64,000 bases of DNA from Sphingobacterium kitahiroshimense (GTDB lineage Bacteria; Bacteroidota; Bacteroidia; Sphingobacteriales; Sphingobacteriaceae), in NCBI RefSeq assembly GCF_025961315.1, contig NZ_JAOQNK010000001.1, forward strand, positions 1,240,001 through 1,304,000, written 5' to 3'. Shown here in pieces: positions 1 through 10,043 of this stretch. Position 1 is the first letter of the stretch. Each line of letters starts with the position of its first letter. The translations under genes and the position numbers were made by a program. Below the pieces are notes generated by a model. That model saw only the letters and a list, made by a program, of their open reading frames with translations. It made no database searches and was not told the origin of the DNA.

Positions 1-1
1 G

Positions 2-3000
2 AGTTTATATAAAGGCGAACGAAACGATGAGCCTGTAATACAAATTCCGATTGAACCAACGGTTACACCTCCGGTTATCGAACCTGTAACCATTCAACCG
101 GAAATACAATCTTTATCTGTTCCTATAATCAATCGGGAAAGTCCGCAGGAATTAAAGCAACTAAGCATTTTCGACTTGTTTGAAAATGTGGACGAGCCTG
201 TAATGGTTGCTGCTCCACCCAAAAGAACGACACAAGCTAAAAGGCAAAGCACCAACAAAAGAAGAGGTGCAATAGGTCGCCAACCTGACCTGTTCAGCAG
301 TGCGATGCAGCAACCTTATACGCCCACTGTTACTAATAGAGCCACCAATGGAAATACATCTACCAATGGCAAAAAACAGGAAGCCATCGGCGACCTGTTT
401 TCACAAATAAACGGGAATGGCCAAGCTGATAAGCCAGTCATTCCCGAACCTGCTCCTTATAGTGGCGAACTGCAATCGTACCACCGTAACGATTGTCTTG
501 TTGTGGATAACGGCTGGGTCGGTCATCTGCAAGATGTAGATACATCAGACGGTACGGCAGTTTTCCACCCTTTGCATTTACCGACCTTACAGAAAGCAAG
601 AGCCGAAGCGTACATTGCTGTACGTGATGTTTACCAAGACCTTTACAATAAAGAGGCAAAGTTTCAGACCGAATACAAGGAAGAACGGGAAACCCTGAAC
701 CTCCTTTACGATGCCTTTACCAAACGGTACAGCAACCTCAATAGTGCCGATAATATCAAGCTCATCAAAACGGATAGCTCCGGTAAGGAAATCCCTTATT
801 TGGAACGTGTCGTTGGTGGCGTGGTACACAAAGCGGATATATTCAGCCGTCCTGTAAGTTTCTCCACCTTAACAATAGCAACGGACAATCCCGAAGAAGC
901 GTTAGCGGCTTCGCTGAACAAATACGGAAGCGTGGATTTGGACTATATGTCCGAAATCAGCGGTATGACGGACGATGCTTTAAAAGAAGCATTGCACGGT
1001 CGTATTTACTACAATCCTCTGCAAAAGGAATACGAAATATCCGAACGCTGGATTGCAGGGAACGTAGTAGAGAAAGCCCAAGAGGTCAAAGCGTATCTCG
1101 AACGCAATCCCGATGACAGAGAAGCCAAAGCAAGCCTTATCGTTTTGGAGGAAGCCCGACCAAGACGTATCGAATTTGAGGAACTAGATTTTAATTTGGG
1201 CGAACGCTGGATACCCACAGGCATTTATGCCCGATTTGCTTCACATCTTTTTGATACAGATGTACTCGTTCATTACTCTGAAAGCTCCGATGACTTTTCC
1301 GTAAAGTGCGACCGTAAGAATTTGCATATATGGGAAAAATACGCTGTCAAAGCTGAAAGCCGGACGTTTGACGGGATTGCCCTGCTCAAACACGCCCTTG
1401 TCAATACCACGCCTGATATTACCAAAAAAATTACGGTTGACGACCAGGAGGTCAAGGTACGGGATATGGAAGCCATACAAATGGCGAATACAAAAATTGA
1501 TGAAATCCGCACCGCCTTTACCTATTGGCTTCACGCCCAAAACGATGAGTTTACAAACAGGCTGACCTACCAATACAACGATACGTTTAACTGCTTCGTT
1601 CGACCGAACTATGACGGAAGCCATCAGGACTTTCCGGGATTAGACCGTAAGGCATTGGGCATTGAAGACCTGTATTCAAGCCAAAAGGACACGGTTTGGA
1701 TGATAAAGCTGAACAACGGTGCTATCTGCGACCATGAAGTAGGTGCAGGAAAAACGTTGGTAATGTGTACGGCAGCACAGGAAATGAAGCGTTTGGGATT
1801 GGCACACAAACCGATGATTATTGGGCTGAAAAGTAATGTTCACGAAATTGCCGAAGCTTATCGTACCGCTTACCCTCACGCAAAAATCCTGTTTCCGGGC
1901 AAAGAAGATTTTACTCCCCAAAAACGCCTGCGGATTTTTGGGGATATTAAGAATAACGAATGGGATGCTGTCATCTTAACGCACGACCAATTCGGAATGA
2001 TACCGCAATCGCCCGAAATACAAAAGGAAATACTCGAAATCGAATTAGACAGTGTAGATCGTAACCTCGATGCACTGCAATCGCAAGGCAAGGAAGTTAC
2101 CAGAGGGATGCTTGCCGGAGTAATTAAGCGGAAAGAAAATCTCGAAGTGAAGCTCAAAACCCTGCAACACGATATTGAAAACCGCAAAGATGATGTGGTG
2201 GATTTTAAGATGATGGGCATTGACCATTTGTTCGTGGATGAAAGTCATCAATTCAAAAACCTGATGTTCAACACAAGGCATACAAGGGTAGCCGGATTAG
2301 GCAATGTGGACGGAAGCCAAAAGGCATTGAACCTGCTGTTTGCTATCCGTACCATTCAGGAACGAACAAATGCGGATATGGGAGCTACCTTTTTGTCAGG
2401 TACAACTATCAGTAATTCGCTTACCGAACTATATCTGCTGTTCAAATACCTGCGACCACGGGCATTGGAAAAACAGGGCATCCATTCTTTTGATGCGTGG
2501 GCGGCTATCTATGCAAGGAAAACAACCGATTATGAATTTTCGGTTGCCAATAATATTGTAGCAAAAGAACGTTTCCGCTACTTTATCAAAGTGCCGGAGC
2601 TTGCACAGTTCTACTCCGAAATTACGGATTACCGAACGGCAAAGGATATAGGTATTGACCGCCCTAATAAAAACGAGGTATTGTATAACATACCACCTAC
2701 TCCCGACCAAGAAGAATTTATCAAAAGCCTGATGGAATTTGCAAAAACAGGCAAAGGAGAACTACTCGGAAGAGCACCTTTATCTCCATCGGAAGAAAAA
2801 GCAAAGATGCTTATCGCCACAGATTACGCCCGGAAGATGTCGCTTGATATGCGAATGGTAAGCGGTGCGTATGATGACCACCCCGATAACAAGGCTTCGC
2901 ATTGTGCGGCAAACATTGCCAAGTATTACAACCAATACAACGCACAGAAAGGAACGCAGTTCGTTTTCTCCGATTTGGGAACCTACAAGCCGGGCGAATG

Positions 3001-4288
3001 GAATGTGTACTCCGAAATCAAACGTAAGCTCGTGGAAGACCACGGCATACCTACAAATGAAGTCCGCTTTATTCAGGAGGCGAAAAATGATAAGAAACGT
3101 CAGGAAATTATCAAAGGAATGAACGAGGGTAAAATCCGTGTGCTGTTTGGTTCTACAAGTATGTTGGGTACAGGGGTAAACGCACAGAAAAGAGCCGTTG
3201 GCGTTCATCATCTCGATACACCGTGGCGACCAAGCGACCTTGCCCAACGTGACGGTAGGGCTGTCCGAAAAGGTAATGAAATTGCCAAATTCTTTGCCGA
3301 TAACAAAGTAGATGTGATTATCTATGCTGTTGAAAAATCATTGGATAGTTACAAGTTTAACCTGCTTTATAATAAACAGCTATTTATAGACCAACTAAAA
3401 AATAACAATCTCGGCAAACGAACGATTGACGAGGGCAGTATGGACGAAAAATCGGGAATGAACTTTTCGGAATACGTGGCTATCCTATCAGGGAATACAG
3501 ACCTGTTGGATAAAGCCAAGTTAGAAAAACAGATTGCCGGACTGGAAAGCGAAAAACAGGCGTTCAACCGTTCTAAATTCAGCGCCAAATACAAACTGCA
3601 AGACTTTACGGAATTGCTGGAAGGTGCGCAGTCCCGTTTTAACCGAATGAGCCTTGATTGGGAAAATCTTCAAGGGCGCTTACAAAAGCATTCAGACGGT
3701 ACAATCGCAAATTCTGTGCAGTTGGACGGTTTACCACCCAATGGGGATATGAAACAAATCGGTGCAAAGCTCAACCAGCTTGCGGACAAAGCCCGTACCG
3801 GAGGTCAGTACGAAGAAATAGGAAGCCTGTACGGTTTTACCTTATTGGTCAAAACCGAAATGTCTGAAAAAGAGGGCGTGGATATAAAGGTAAACCGTTT
3901 TTGGGTACAAGGAGAGGGCAATATCAAATATACCTACAACAACGGTCTAATCGCCAAAGATGAAAAGCTGGCGGCTATGAACTTCCTTAATGCACTGGAG
4001 AAATTGCCCGGCTATATCGAGCAGGAGCAAAAGAAAATTGCGGAGATACAAAAAGACCTGCCAATTCTTCAGGAAGTGGTAAACGGTACGTGGTCTAAAG
4101 AAAGTCGATTAAGCGAACTCAAAACGGAACTGGCTGGCCTAGAACGGAAGATACTGTTATCTATCACTATCACGCCTGAGCCTAAAGAAGAACCTGCTGA
4201 ACAGACCGAAAAACAGCAAGAAACTCCAAGTATTTCGGAAACCTTTGTACAAACAAAAGGTATTCATTTACCTCGTGGTGTATTGTAA
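2..4288 (+). CDS. Large SNF2-like helicase / DNA methylase-type protein, C-terminal part (5' end outside window)
   Basis: The reading frame is open from base 2, so the N-terminus lies left of the window; the TTG at 176 is not a credible start. The visible part is an SF2/SNF2-type ATPase: Walker A GAGKT near base 1745, a DEAH-like box DESHQ near 2236 and motif VI ([11 protein letters not shown]) near 3247-3280. Long charged helices follow (about 3500-3650 and 4010-4170). Proteins of this layout in Bacteroidota conjugative elements carry an N-6 adenine methylase domain upstream; that half is not visible here. The N-terminal visible linker has three short DLF motifs (158-181, 281-295, 383-400), two of which resemble beta-clamp-binding peptides. 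Probable role: DNA handling or modification of the element. The gene ends 10 bp from the convergent rteC stop. Confidence 0.85.
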   Translation, partial: SLYKGERNDEPVIQIPIEPTVTPPVIEPVTIQPEIQSLSVPIINRESPQELKQLSIFDLFENVDEPVMVAAPPKRTTQAKRQSTNKRRGAIGRQPDLFSSAMQQPYTPTVTNRATNGNTSTNGKKQEAIGDLFSQINGNGQADKPVIPEPAPYSGELQSYHRNDCLVVDNGWVGHLQDVDTSDGTAVFHPLHLPTLQKARAEAYIAVRDVYQDLYNKEAKFQTEYKEERETLNLLYDAFTKRYSNLNSADNIKLIKTDSSGKEIPYLERVVGGVVHKADIFSRPVSFSTLTIATDNPEEALAASLNKYGSVDLDYMSEISGMTDDALKEALHGRIYYNPLQKEYEISERWIAGNVVEKAQEVKAYLERNPDDREAKASLIVLEEARPRRIEFEELDFNLGERWIPTGIYARFASHLFDTDVLVHYSESSDDFSVKCDRKNLHIWEKYAVKAESRTFDGIALLKHALVNTTPDITKKITVDDQEVKVRDMEAIQMANTKIDEIRTAFTYWLHAQNDEFTNRLTYQYNDTFNCFVRPNYDGSHQDFPGLDRKALGIEDLYSSQKDTVWMIKLNNGAICDHEVGAGKTLVMCTAAQEMKRLGLAHKPMIIGLKSNVHEIAEAYRTAYPHAKILFPGKEDFTPQKRLRIFGDIKNNEWDAVILTHDQFGMIPQSPEIQKEILEIELDSVDRNLDALQSQGKEVTRGMLAGVIKRKENLEVKLKTLQHDIENRKDDVVDFKMMGIDHLFVDESHQFKNLMFNTRHTRVAGLGNVDGSQKALNLLFAIRTIQERTNADMGATFLSGTTISNSLTELYLLFKYLRPRALEKQGIHSFDAWAAIYARKTTDYEFSVANNIVAKERFRYFIKVPELAQFYSEITDYRTAKDIGIDRPNKNEVLYNIPPTPDQEEFIKSLMEFAKTGKGELLGRAPLSPSEEKAKMLIATDYARKMSLDMRMVSGAYDDHPDNKASHCAANIAKYYNQYNAQKGTQFVFSDLGTYKPGEWNVYSEIKRKLVEDHGIPTNEVRFIQEAKNDKKRQEIIKGMNEGKIRVLFGSTSMLGTGVNAQKRAVGVHHLDTPWRPSDLAQRDGRAVRKGNEIAKFFADNKVDVIIYAVEKSLDSYKFNLLYNKQLFIDQLKNNNLGKRTIDEGSMDEKSGMNFSEYVAILSGNTDLLDKAKLEKQIAGLESEKQAFNRSKFSAKYKLQDFTELLEGAQSRFNRMSLDWENLQGRLQKHSDGTIANSVQLDGLPPNGDMKQIGAKLNQLADKARTGGQYEEIGSLYGFTLLVKTEMSEKEGVDIKVNRFWVQGEGNIKYTYNNGLIAKDEKLAAMNFLNALEKLPGYIEQEQKKIAEIQKDLPILQEVVNGTWSKESRLSELKTELAGLERKILLSITITPEPKEEPAEQTEKQQETPSISETFVQTKGIHLPRGVL

Positions 4289-4298
4289 ACAAGTTCTG

Positions 4299-5114
4299 TT
4301 ACTTCTCGTCCTGCTCGTCCATTTTCTTAATCAGGGCATCACGCAAGCTGTCAAGGAATTTAGTTCGGTTTATTTTCCGAGATTTAATTTCCATAAACGT
4401 ATGATAGAAGTCTCCTAAATTAATATTGAATGTGCTTTCAAATGTTTTGGCGATGACTTTTATGTCTGCATTACCAAATACACCTTGTGAATATAGTGCG
4501 TAAATTAATTCGGTTAATGCTGTTTTGTTACCTGTCCAATTAAGAGTGGAACTGTTATTTTTTTTCTTACTATTATTGCTTAACTGATCTTCGAGATAGA
4601 GTTGTATTAGGTCATTGGCAATAACCTTTGCCACTTTATAATCGTGTGAGGTAGAAAATCTATGGTCCGTTTCAAAATAAATAGTATCCAAACTCAATTT
4701 TATATCGTGTTTCCCTCGAACAAACAGCTTTTCGTCAATAAACGAATTGTTTGTCCGATGGTATTTATAAAATTCGAGATTGTTGTCAAAATACTTTTTG
4801 AGTTTTCCTAATTCTTCCTTGAGGTATTTCCTGACAGCCTTTGCATCATTAGGTTTCTTTGTTTCAATTTTATAAATGGCATTATAGTAAATGAGTTTTG
4901 AAACAATAACCGGTTTCTGGTTTTTGAAAAAATGGATTTCCTTATCAATATTTTTAAATCCGTTTTTTAAAACATATTCTTTTACTTCGGAAAGGCATAG
5001 TATGATGATGGGTATAACCTTTTCAATCCGTTGTATTGGACAAGCAGTTTCAATCTCTAATTCCTTGATTTCTACTTCCAGCTTATATAGCGTTTCATTG
5101 TAAAATTTATCCAT
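4299..5114 (-). CDS. rteC: RteC family regulator of element excision/transfer
   Basis: The 271-residue protein matches the RteC family along its length, most clearly in the C-terminal third, where a Trp-containing segment (LNWTGNKTALTELIYALY, about residues 192-210) precedes the stretch FNINLGDFYHTF and NRTKFLDSL. In CTnDOT, RteC activates the excision operon as part of the tetracycline-responsive RteA-RteB-RteC cascade. No rteA or rteB and no tetQ is visible in the window, so the upstream trigger here is unknown. The gene is convergent with the helicase (10 bp between stops). The start is the ATG at 5114; an internal run of Lys/Asn (KKKNNSS) separates the two halves. Confidence 0.88.
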   Translation of the reverse strand: MDKFYNETLYKLEVEIKELEIETACPIQRIEKVIPIIILCLSEVKEYVLKNGFKNIDKEIHFFKNQKPVIVSKLIYYNAIYKIETKKPNDAKAVRKYLKEELGKLKKYFDNNLEFYKYHRTNNSFIDEKLFVRGKHDIKLSLDTIYFETDHRFSTSHDYKVAKVIANDLIQLYLEDQLSNNSKKKNNSSTLNWTGNKTALTELIYALYSQGVFGNADIKVIAKTFESTFNINLGDFYHTFMEIKSRKINRTKFLDSLRDALIKKMDEQDEK

Positions 5115-5220
5115 TCTGTTACTTTTAAATCCTAATCCGTTATAGTAAAGGAATTTGTGTTAATGTCAACGTTCGCTATCTTGCAAAAGCATAATTATAC
5201 TAGGTTAAATTTTGCTTGGA

Positions 5221-5631
5221 CTACTTTTGTTTATCAAACAGATTTAATTTCTTAGACCAATTGAAAAAGCGTTTCAATTCATTTTTATTTAACTTATTAA
5301 AATGAAAAATTTTATGGGGAAATGGAATAGCATTAGAATAAACACCATTCATTGAGAAAACCAGCATTATTTTTTTAGTATTGCCTTTCTTTATGTCAAA
5401 ATCTTTTTGAAACTTATCTTGTTCATTTGCAAAAAATGATTCTGCCGAACAATCCTTATTAATCAACAAAACTATACAATCACATTTTTTTACAAAATCA
5501 TGATAGTCAATCTCATCATTATAATTGTTGCTGATATAAACTTCGTTTCCATTATTCCAGAAGAAATCTGCAATATCGAAAAGAAATTCACCTATTTCTT
5601 GCTCTTCATTTTCTATTACTAAATATTTCAT
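5221..5631 (-). CDS. Small protein with a TIR-like pattern, unknown function
   Basis: 136 residues, last gene of the redox operon, 1 bp after the reductase stop. I do not recognise a named family with certainty. The order of hydrophobic strands (MKYLVIEN, then EVYISNNY, then CDCIVLLINKD at about 49-59, then IMLVFSMN) with a Ser/Glu segment between the third and fourth (SAESFFANEQDKF) is reminiscent of TIR-domain folds, in which that region holds the NADase Glu. It is short for a TIR protein and has no partner domain. Codon use is AT-rich like its neighbours. It could equally be a small unannotated operon protein. Confidence 0.55.
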   Translation of the reverse strand: MKYLVIENEEQEIGEFLFDIADFFWNNGNEVYISNNYNDEIDYHDFVKKCDCIVLLINKDCSAESFFANEQDKFQKDFDIKKGNTKKIMLVFSMNGVYSNAIPFPHKIFHFNKLNKNELKRFFNWSKKLNLFDKQK

Positions 5632-5632
5632 T

Positions 5633-6727
5633 TTAAATTATCCTATTAAATTCGATTACCACATCATCAGATTTGGGATATCCTACACAAGTAAGCACAT
5701 ATCCGTCTTTAATTTGCTCTTCCGTAAGTCCTTCGGTTACTAACATTTCTACTTTTCCTGACAGGCATCTGCCAGCACAGCTTATGCAATTTCCACTTTG
5801 ACAGGAATAAGGCATATCAAGTCCTGATTCAAGTCCTGCAAATAAAATAGACTTACCCGCTGGTATATTTACTTCGTGTTCTTTACCTTTTAAAAGTATT
5901 TTTATTTGATATTCTTGTTGCGCTTCAGCTGGTTTATGCGTTGTTTTTGTGGCAGTGTAAAAACTTTCTTTATGAACAACTTCTTTAGAAAACCCTGTTT
6001 TTTGTATAGTGCCTGTTGCCATTTCCATCAGTTCCTGCGGGCCACAAATATAAAACTCGGTGTTTGTGTCATTTTTAAGTTGTAAATCAGTAAGAATTGT
6101 TTTCAGTCGCATAGCATTTATTCTATGGGCATTTCCATTTACCCTTTTAAAAAGTCTTGACAAAAAACCTGATTTCAGCTGTTCATTCTTTATAACATCG
6201 CTCCAATAATAGACGATACGGAAACGTGATGAAAACTTGGAAGACCATTGTTCAAGCTGATGATAAAAGATAGTATTTTCTCTGTTTGAATTTACATATA
6301 TCAAAGATACCATTGACTCAGGCTCTTTTATAAGAGCCGACTTGATAATAGAAAACAAAGGAGTAATTCCACTTCCACCTCCAACAAGCACAATATGACG
6401 TTGGTTATTTTCGGGTTTAAATTTAAAATTACCCATAGGTGGCAATGCAGCTATCGTATCTCCAGCCTTGACATTATTGCTGAGATGATTTGACATTTTC
6501 CCTCCTTTTACTCTTTTTACCGTTACAGACAAGTTTTTATCTATATATGGCGAAGAACAGAGCGAGTATGAACGTCTTTCTTCCTTTCCTTCAATTTCAG
6601 AAATAAGAGTTAAAAATTGCCCTGATAGATAGCTCAATTGCTGTTCTGGCTGGGTAAAGTGTATCGTTATGGTATCCGCAGTTTCCTGCACAATATCCTG
6701 AATATATAATAAGGTTTTATCGTTCAT
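5633..6727 (-). CDS. PaaE-like ferredoxin-NADP reductase with C-terminal 2Fe-2S domain
   Basis: Three domains in order: FAD-binding domain with the RxYS-type motif (RRSYSLCSSP, about residues 52-61), NAD(P)-binding domain with GGGSGITP (about 118-125), and a plant-type ferredoxin domain with Cys309, Cys314, Cys317 and Cys347 (C-x4-C-x2-C-x29-C). This is the arrangement of phenylacetyl-CoA epoxidase reductase PaaE and related one-component reductases that pass electrons from NAD(P)H through FAD to 2Fe-2S and on to an oxygenase or b-type cytochrome. No paa genes are present; the upstream neighbour is a DUF4405 membrane protein, which suggests delivery of electrons to a membrane partner. Intact length of 364 residues. 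Confidence 0.9.
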   Translation of the reverse strand: MNDKTLLYIQDIVQETADTITIHFTQPEQQLSYLSGQFLTLISEIEGKEERRSYSLCSSPYIDKNLSVTVKRVKGGKMSNHLSNNVKAGDTIAALPPMGNFKFKPENNQRHIVLVGGGSGITPLFSIIKSALIKEPESMVSLIYVNSNRENTIFYHQLEQWSSKFSSRFRIVYYWSDVIKNEQLKSGFLSRLFKRVNGNAHRINAMRLKTILTDLQLKNDTNTEFYICGPQELMEMATGTIQKTGFSKEVVHKESFYTATKTTHKPAEAQQEYQIKILLKGKEHEVNIPAGKSILFAGLESGLDMPYSCQSGNCISCAGRCLSGKVEMLVTEGLTEEQIKDGYVLTCVGYPKSDDVVIEFNRII

Positions 6728-6747
6728 ATTTTTTTTATTACAAGTAA

Positions 6748-7224
6748 TTATTCAACAATTAAATCAATCACTTCTTCAGGGTCAGCACTATTGTTAATCC
6801 AAATAGCTTCTATTGTTGTAGCTCCTTCAACTGATATTCCTTTTGTATCTAATCTTTTTACGGCTTCGGAATAATCAACCCCCAACGCCTTAAAAGCATC
6901 ATTGATAGGTGCTTTTATTATTCTATCCAAAAGTATGGTATCCACTTTCGGATTGAAATGTTGCTGAACGATGAATAGTACAGATACGACTATAACAGCT
7001 AATGCCGTAGGAATGAAGACACCCTTTTTGAAATGAATCCTTAATGCTTTCCAATTAAGTATGATATGGAAAACGGCACAAACAACAAAAAAAACACCAA
7101 GGAACTCGTGGACAACTTCGGTATAGCCGTCAAACAAATGGAAAAACATCAGTAACCCCGAAAGTCCCACAACAAGAAAAACCAAGGAAATAAAAGGGGT
7201 AATATAATTTCTGTTCAGTTTCAT
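6748..7224 (-). CDS. DUF4405-type membrane protein, cytochrome b561-like
   Basis: 158 residues with three predicted membrane helices (about 8-27, 38-57 and 72-87). Helices 1 and 2 carry His residues (MFFHLF; VVHEFLGVFFVV and FHIILNW) placed as in DUF4405 proteins, which resemble cytochrome b561 haem-binding bundles. The soluble C-terminal 65 residues look like a small domain related to those of flavin/NADH-dependent membrane reductases (IKAPINDAFKALGVD). It sits between the quinone reductase (15 bp) and the 2Fe-2S reductase (20 bp) in one operon, so it is the likely membrane end of a short electron-transfer chain. Haem binding is inferred, not shown. Confidence 0.75.
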   Translation of the reverse strand: MKLNRNYITPFISLVFLVVGLSGLLMFFHLFDGYTEVVHEFLGVFFVVCAVFHIILNWKALRIHFKKGVFIPTALAVIVVSVLFIVQQHFNPKVDTILLDRIIKAPINDAFKALGVDYSEAVKRLDTKGISVEGATTIEAIWINNSADPEEVIDLIVE

Positions 7225-7239
7225 AATACAAAGGGTTGT

Positions 7240-7830
7240 TTAGTTGAATTTTGAAAATCTGTTTTCAAGGTTAATCAGCCAATTGCTTCTCTTTTTCTGA
7301 CTTACTGATTTTACTGAAGCAAAGCTTATCCAATTAAGATTTTTGTAACCCATAGTTTTAAAAACACTTTTTAGCATTGCTTTCCTGATTAAATTTCCAA
7401 TAAGCAGGGAATACATTATTTTGGGTTTATTCATTGTAGTGATGATAGTCACGCTTTTTAGGTTTTTCAAAAGTGGGACTAATCCAAAACCTCTTGGATG
7501 ATGGTCATATACAATTCCGGGACTTAAAACACGGTCAATAAATCCTTTTGTCATTGCAGGCATTAAATCCCACCAAATAGGAAAGATAAAAATCAGATGG
7601 TCTGCCTTTTTTAGACGTTCGCTGTAATCTATTACCTGCGGGTCAATGGGTTTGTGTTCTACAAAGGCTTTTAAATCGGCCTTTGACATTACAGGATTAA
7701 ATCCGTCATTGTCAAGATGCATCAGGTCAACTTCGTGATCTGCATTTTTTAGCCCTTTTGTTACGGCATCTAATATGGCATTGTTATAACTTCCCTCGTA
7801 AGGATGATTAAATACTATTGCTACTCTCAT
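7240..7830 (-). CDS. NAD(P)H quinone reductase, flavodoxin-like fold (MdaB/KefF/YwrO family)
   Basis: 196 residues. The N-terminal strand-loop (MRVAIVFNHPYEGSYNNAI) is the FMN-phosphate loop of the flavodoxin_2 family, and the central segment IFPIWWDLMPAMTKGFIDRV (about 102-121) is the hallmark of NQO1/KefF-like enzymes, which bind FAD or FMN and reduce quinones by two electrons. First gene of a four-gene operon on the minus strand. Its promoter and first six codons are part of a ~100 bp segment repeated at 9879-9982, so the region upstream has been rearranged. Likely role: quinone or electrophile detoxification. Confidence 0.85.
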   Translation of the reverse strand: MRVAIVFNHPYEGSYNNAILDAVTKGLKNADHEVDLMHLDNDGFNPVMSKADLKAFVEHKPIDPQVIDYSERLKKADHLIFIFPIWWDLMPAMTKGFIDRVLSPGIVYDHHPRGFGLVPLLKNLKSVTIITTMNKPKIMYSLLIGNLIRKAMLKSVFKTMGYKNLNWISFASVKSVSQKKRSNWLINLENRFSKFN

Positions 7831-7911
7831 TTTTTACTTTATTTTATTCTGCAAAGTTGAGAAGTAGCAAATGCTCTGACGATAACAATTGTAAAGAAAT
7901 GGCAAAGAGAT
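7813..7911. repeat. Direct repeat copy 1 flanking the AraC-SDR pair
   Basis: A 99 bp segment containing the promoter region and first six codons of the quinone reductase. It recurs in the same orientation at 9879-9982 with a 5 bp insertion and one or two substitutions. The two copies bracket the AraC-SDR unit. Confidence 0.85.
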
Positions 7912-7934
7912 TGCCTTTCATTGTTTGTCGCTCG

Positions 7935-8849
7935 TCAATTAAACGATTGTTTAAATTCCAAAGGTGAGAGCTGTGTTTTTGCTTTAAATAGTTTGCTAAA
8001 GGATTGCGGATGTTCAAATCCTAATTGATAAGCAATTTCCGATACCGATAAATGGGTTTCTGTTAAATAATCTTTTGCTTTTTCAATTAATTTTTCGTGA
8101 ATGTGTTGTTGTGCATTATGTCCTGTGAGTGACCGAAGTAGGTCACCTAAATAACGAGGGGAAAGATTTAGCTCCCCTGCCAGATACTCAACTGTTGGCA
8201 ATCCCCTTTGTAAGGCTTCTTCTTGTTCAAAATACGTATTTAATAACTGTTCCATCCGTGTAAGCAAATCGTGGTTCACGGTTTTTCTTGTAATGAATTG
8301 TCGTCCGTAAAATCTCGAACAATAGTTTAACAACAATTCAAGGGTTGATACTATTATGTTTTGACTGTGCTCATCTATGTTTTCCTTTAATTCCGTTTGG
8401 ATTTTTAACACACAATCGTATAAAATCTGCTTTTCCTTTTCCGATAGATGAAGGCCTTCGGATATTTCATAAGAAAAGAAGTTATACCCTTTTATTTTAT
8501 GTCCCAAAGAAGTAGTTCTTATCAAGTCAGGGTGAAAGAACAAACCCCACCCTAACATATTCTCTGACACCTCAACATCATTATCCATTTCAATGATTTG
8601 ATTTGGTGCCATACAAATCAAATTTCCATCCTGAAAATCAACAACCTTGCGACCATATTTGATATTGTTTTTAGAATAGTTTTTGAACATCATCGAATAA
8701 AAACCAGCTGAAATCCTTGTGTCATCACGTATATGTTCATCTACCTTGCTGAAATCTACAACAGCAACCAAAGGGTGCTGGATGTTTTTATTCGAATAAA
8801 ATAATTTGAATAAATCCGAAACAGTTTTTAAATGGACAAATGCACCCAT
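7935..8849 (-). CDS. AraC family transcriptional regulator
   Basis: 304 residues: an N-terminal cupin-like sensor region and a C-terminal AraC double helix-turn-helix (about residues 205-304). The second helix-turn-helix has the family signature LSVSEIAYQLGFEHPQSFSK followed by LFKAKTQLSPLEF. It is closely similar to the regulators at 40921-41835 and 44106-45023, all ending in QSFN or QSLN. The gene lies downstream of, and on the same strand as, an SDR gene (72 bp apart). Direct-repeat elements upstream of the SDR genes are likely binding sites. Confidence 0.9.
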   Translation of the reverse strand: MGAFVHLKTVSDLFKLFYSNKNIQHPLVAVVDFSKVDEHIRDDTRISAGFYSMMFKNYSKNNIKYGRKVVDFQDGNLICMAPNQIIEMDNDVEVSENMLGWGLFFHPDLIRTTSLGHKIKGYNFFSYEISEGLHLSEKEKQILYDCVLKIQTELKENIDEHSQNIIVSTLELLLNYCSRFYGRQFITRKTVNHDLLTRMEQLLNTYFEQEEALQRGLPTVEYLAGELNLSPRYLGDLLRSLTGHNAQQHIHEKLIEKAKDYLTETHLSVSEIAYQLGFEHPQSFSKLFKAKTQLSPLEFKQSFN

Positions 8850-8921
8850 AAATTATTGGTTAAAGTCGTTATAAATATAGAATTATTGTATTACCAATGG
8901 CTGTATATTTTTTTTAATTGT

Positions 8922-9737
8922 TTACAATCCGAATTGTGATTTTACTCCTCCAATAAAAATTTCATCATCTATTTGTTGACGGTTTGCTATAAACATTTTA
9001 GCGTCTTCCCCCGCAATATATCTCAATTGATTTTTGTTATCGGTAGCTGCTTCATAAATTGCATTGGCAATCAAAGTCCCTGATGACGCATTTTTATATA
9101 AGGCGGGCATTCCTTCCAATACTTTACCAACTAATGGTTGATATTCTGCCATCGTTTCGTCATTTGAAAAATCTAATGAACGGCTTGCAAAGTCGGTGGC
9201 AATGGCGCCAGGTTCAATGATTTTTACTTTTCCGCCAAATTGTTCCACCTCATAGTTCAAAGCTTCCGAAATACCTTCAACAGCAAATTTAGTTCCATGA
9301 TATAAAGAGCCTAATGGAAATGCCATTTTACCTCCGATAGAGGAAATATTAATGATAACGCCATCTTTGTTCTGGCGAAAGTGCGGAAGTAATGCTTTGG
9401 TAACATCCAACAGCCCAATTACATTAGTGTTAAATTGACGAATGATTCTTTCCCTTGTGAAAGATTCCAATGTTCCGTAAGCACCATAACCAGCATTGTT
9501 AAGCAACACATCAATTTTCCCAAAACTTTGGATACCTAGGTTTACTGCTTTTTTGATGGACTCCAAATCCAGTACATCGAGGTGGGTAACCCAAACATTG
9601 TGTAATGTAGTTAGCTCTGTTTCTCTTTCAGGATTTCGCATAGTAGCGATGACATTCCAACCTTTTGACTGAAACAGCTTGGCAGTTGCTTTTCCCAAAC
9701 CTGCGGAAGCTCCTGTAATGAAAATTGTTTTTTGCAT
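8922..9737 (-). CDS. Short-chain dehydrogenase/reductase
   Basis: Start placed at the ATG at 9737 (MQKTIFITG), because the paralogue at 45074-45889 begins with the same residues; an in-frame upstream ATG at 9767 adds ten non-conserved residues. Classical SDR features: cofactor motif TGASAGLG at residues 7-14, NNAGYG near 86-91, catalytic Ser in ISSIGG and the YxxxK motif YHGTK near 152. Substrate unknown. It is transcribed with the downstream AraC gene and shares about the first 25 residues almost exactly with the SDR 36 kb away, indicating duplication of an AraC-SDR unit. Confidence 0.9.
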   Translation of the reverse strand: MQKTIFITGASAGLGKATAKLFQSKGWNVIATMRNPERETELTTLHNVWVTHLDVLDLESIKKAVNLGIQSFGKIDVLLNNAGYGAYGTLESFTRERIIRQFNTNVIGLLDVTKALLPHFRQNKDGVIINISSIGGKMAFPLGSLYHGTKFAVEGISEALNYEVEQFGGKVKIIEPGAIATDFASRSLDFSNDETMAEYQPLVGKVLEGMPALYKNASSGTLIANAIYEAATDNKNQLRYIAGEDAKMFIANRQQIDDEIFIGGVKSQFGL

Positions 9738-9793
9738 ATTCTTATTCTTTAAAATTTGATAATGCAAAAGTCAGAAGAAGCCAAAAGTTATTT

Positions 9794-9828
9794 GTTGCCA
9801 AATTGAGTTACGTTGTAACCAAAATGAG
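9794..9828 (-). promoter_or_regulatory. Direct-repeat operator upstream of AraC-linked SDR
   Basis: Two related half sites in the same direction, GTTGCCAAATTGAG (9794-9807) and GTTGTAACCAAAATGAG (9812-9828), lie about 60 bp upstream of the SDR start. A near copy lies in the same position before the paralogous SDR (45943-45977). Spaced direct repeats are the usual AraC-type site; the assignment to the neighbouring AraC is inferred. Confidence 0.5.
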
Positions 9829-9878
9829 TTTTTTGGGCTGTAAACCTTAATGTCGATTGTCTGTGATAATTTTCAAAG

Positions 9879-9982
9879 TACTATTGCTACTCTCATTTTT
9901 TACTTTACTTGATTTTATTCTGCAAAGTTGAGAAGTAGCAAATGCTTTGACGATAACAATTGTAAAGAAATGGCAAAGAGAT
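9879..9982. repeat. Direct repeat copy 2 flanking the AraC-SDR pair
   Basis: Near-identical to 7813-7911. On the minus strand it contains the quinone reductase start (codons for MRVAIV) followed almost at once by a stop, so it is an orphan promoter plus leader. This indicates that the AraC-SDR unit was inserted with duplication of its target flank, or arose by tandem duplication and loss. Confidence 0.85.
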
Positions 9983-10043
9983 AGCCAATGGATTTTATTT
10001 GTATGGTATTTCACGTCACAAATAAATTTGAAGGAAAATGGAC

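Noticed and set aside
176..178. TTG at 176 as the start of the helicase gene
   Set aside because: The frame is open to the window edge and homologous proteins extend further upstream.
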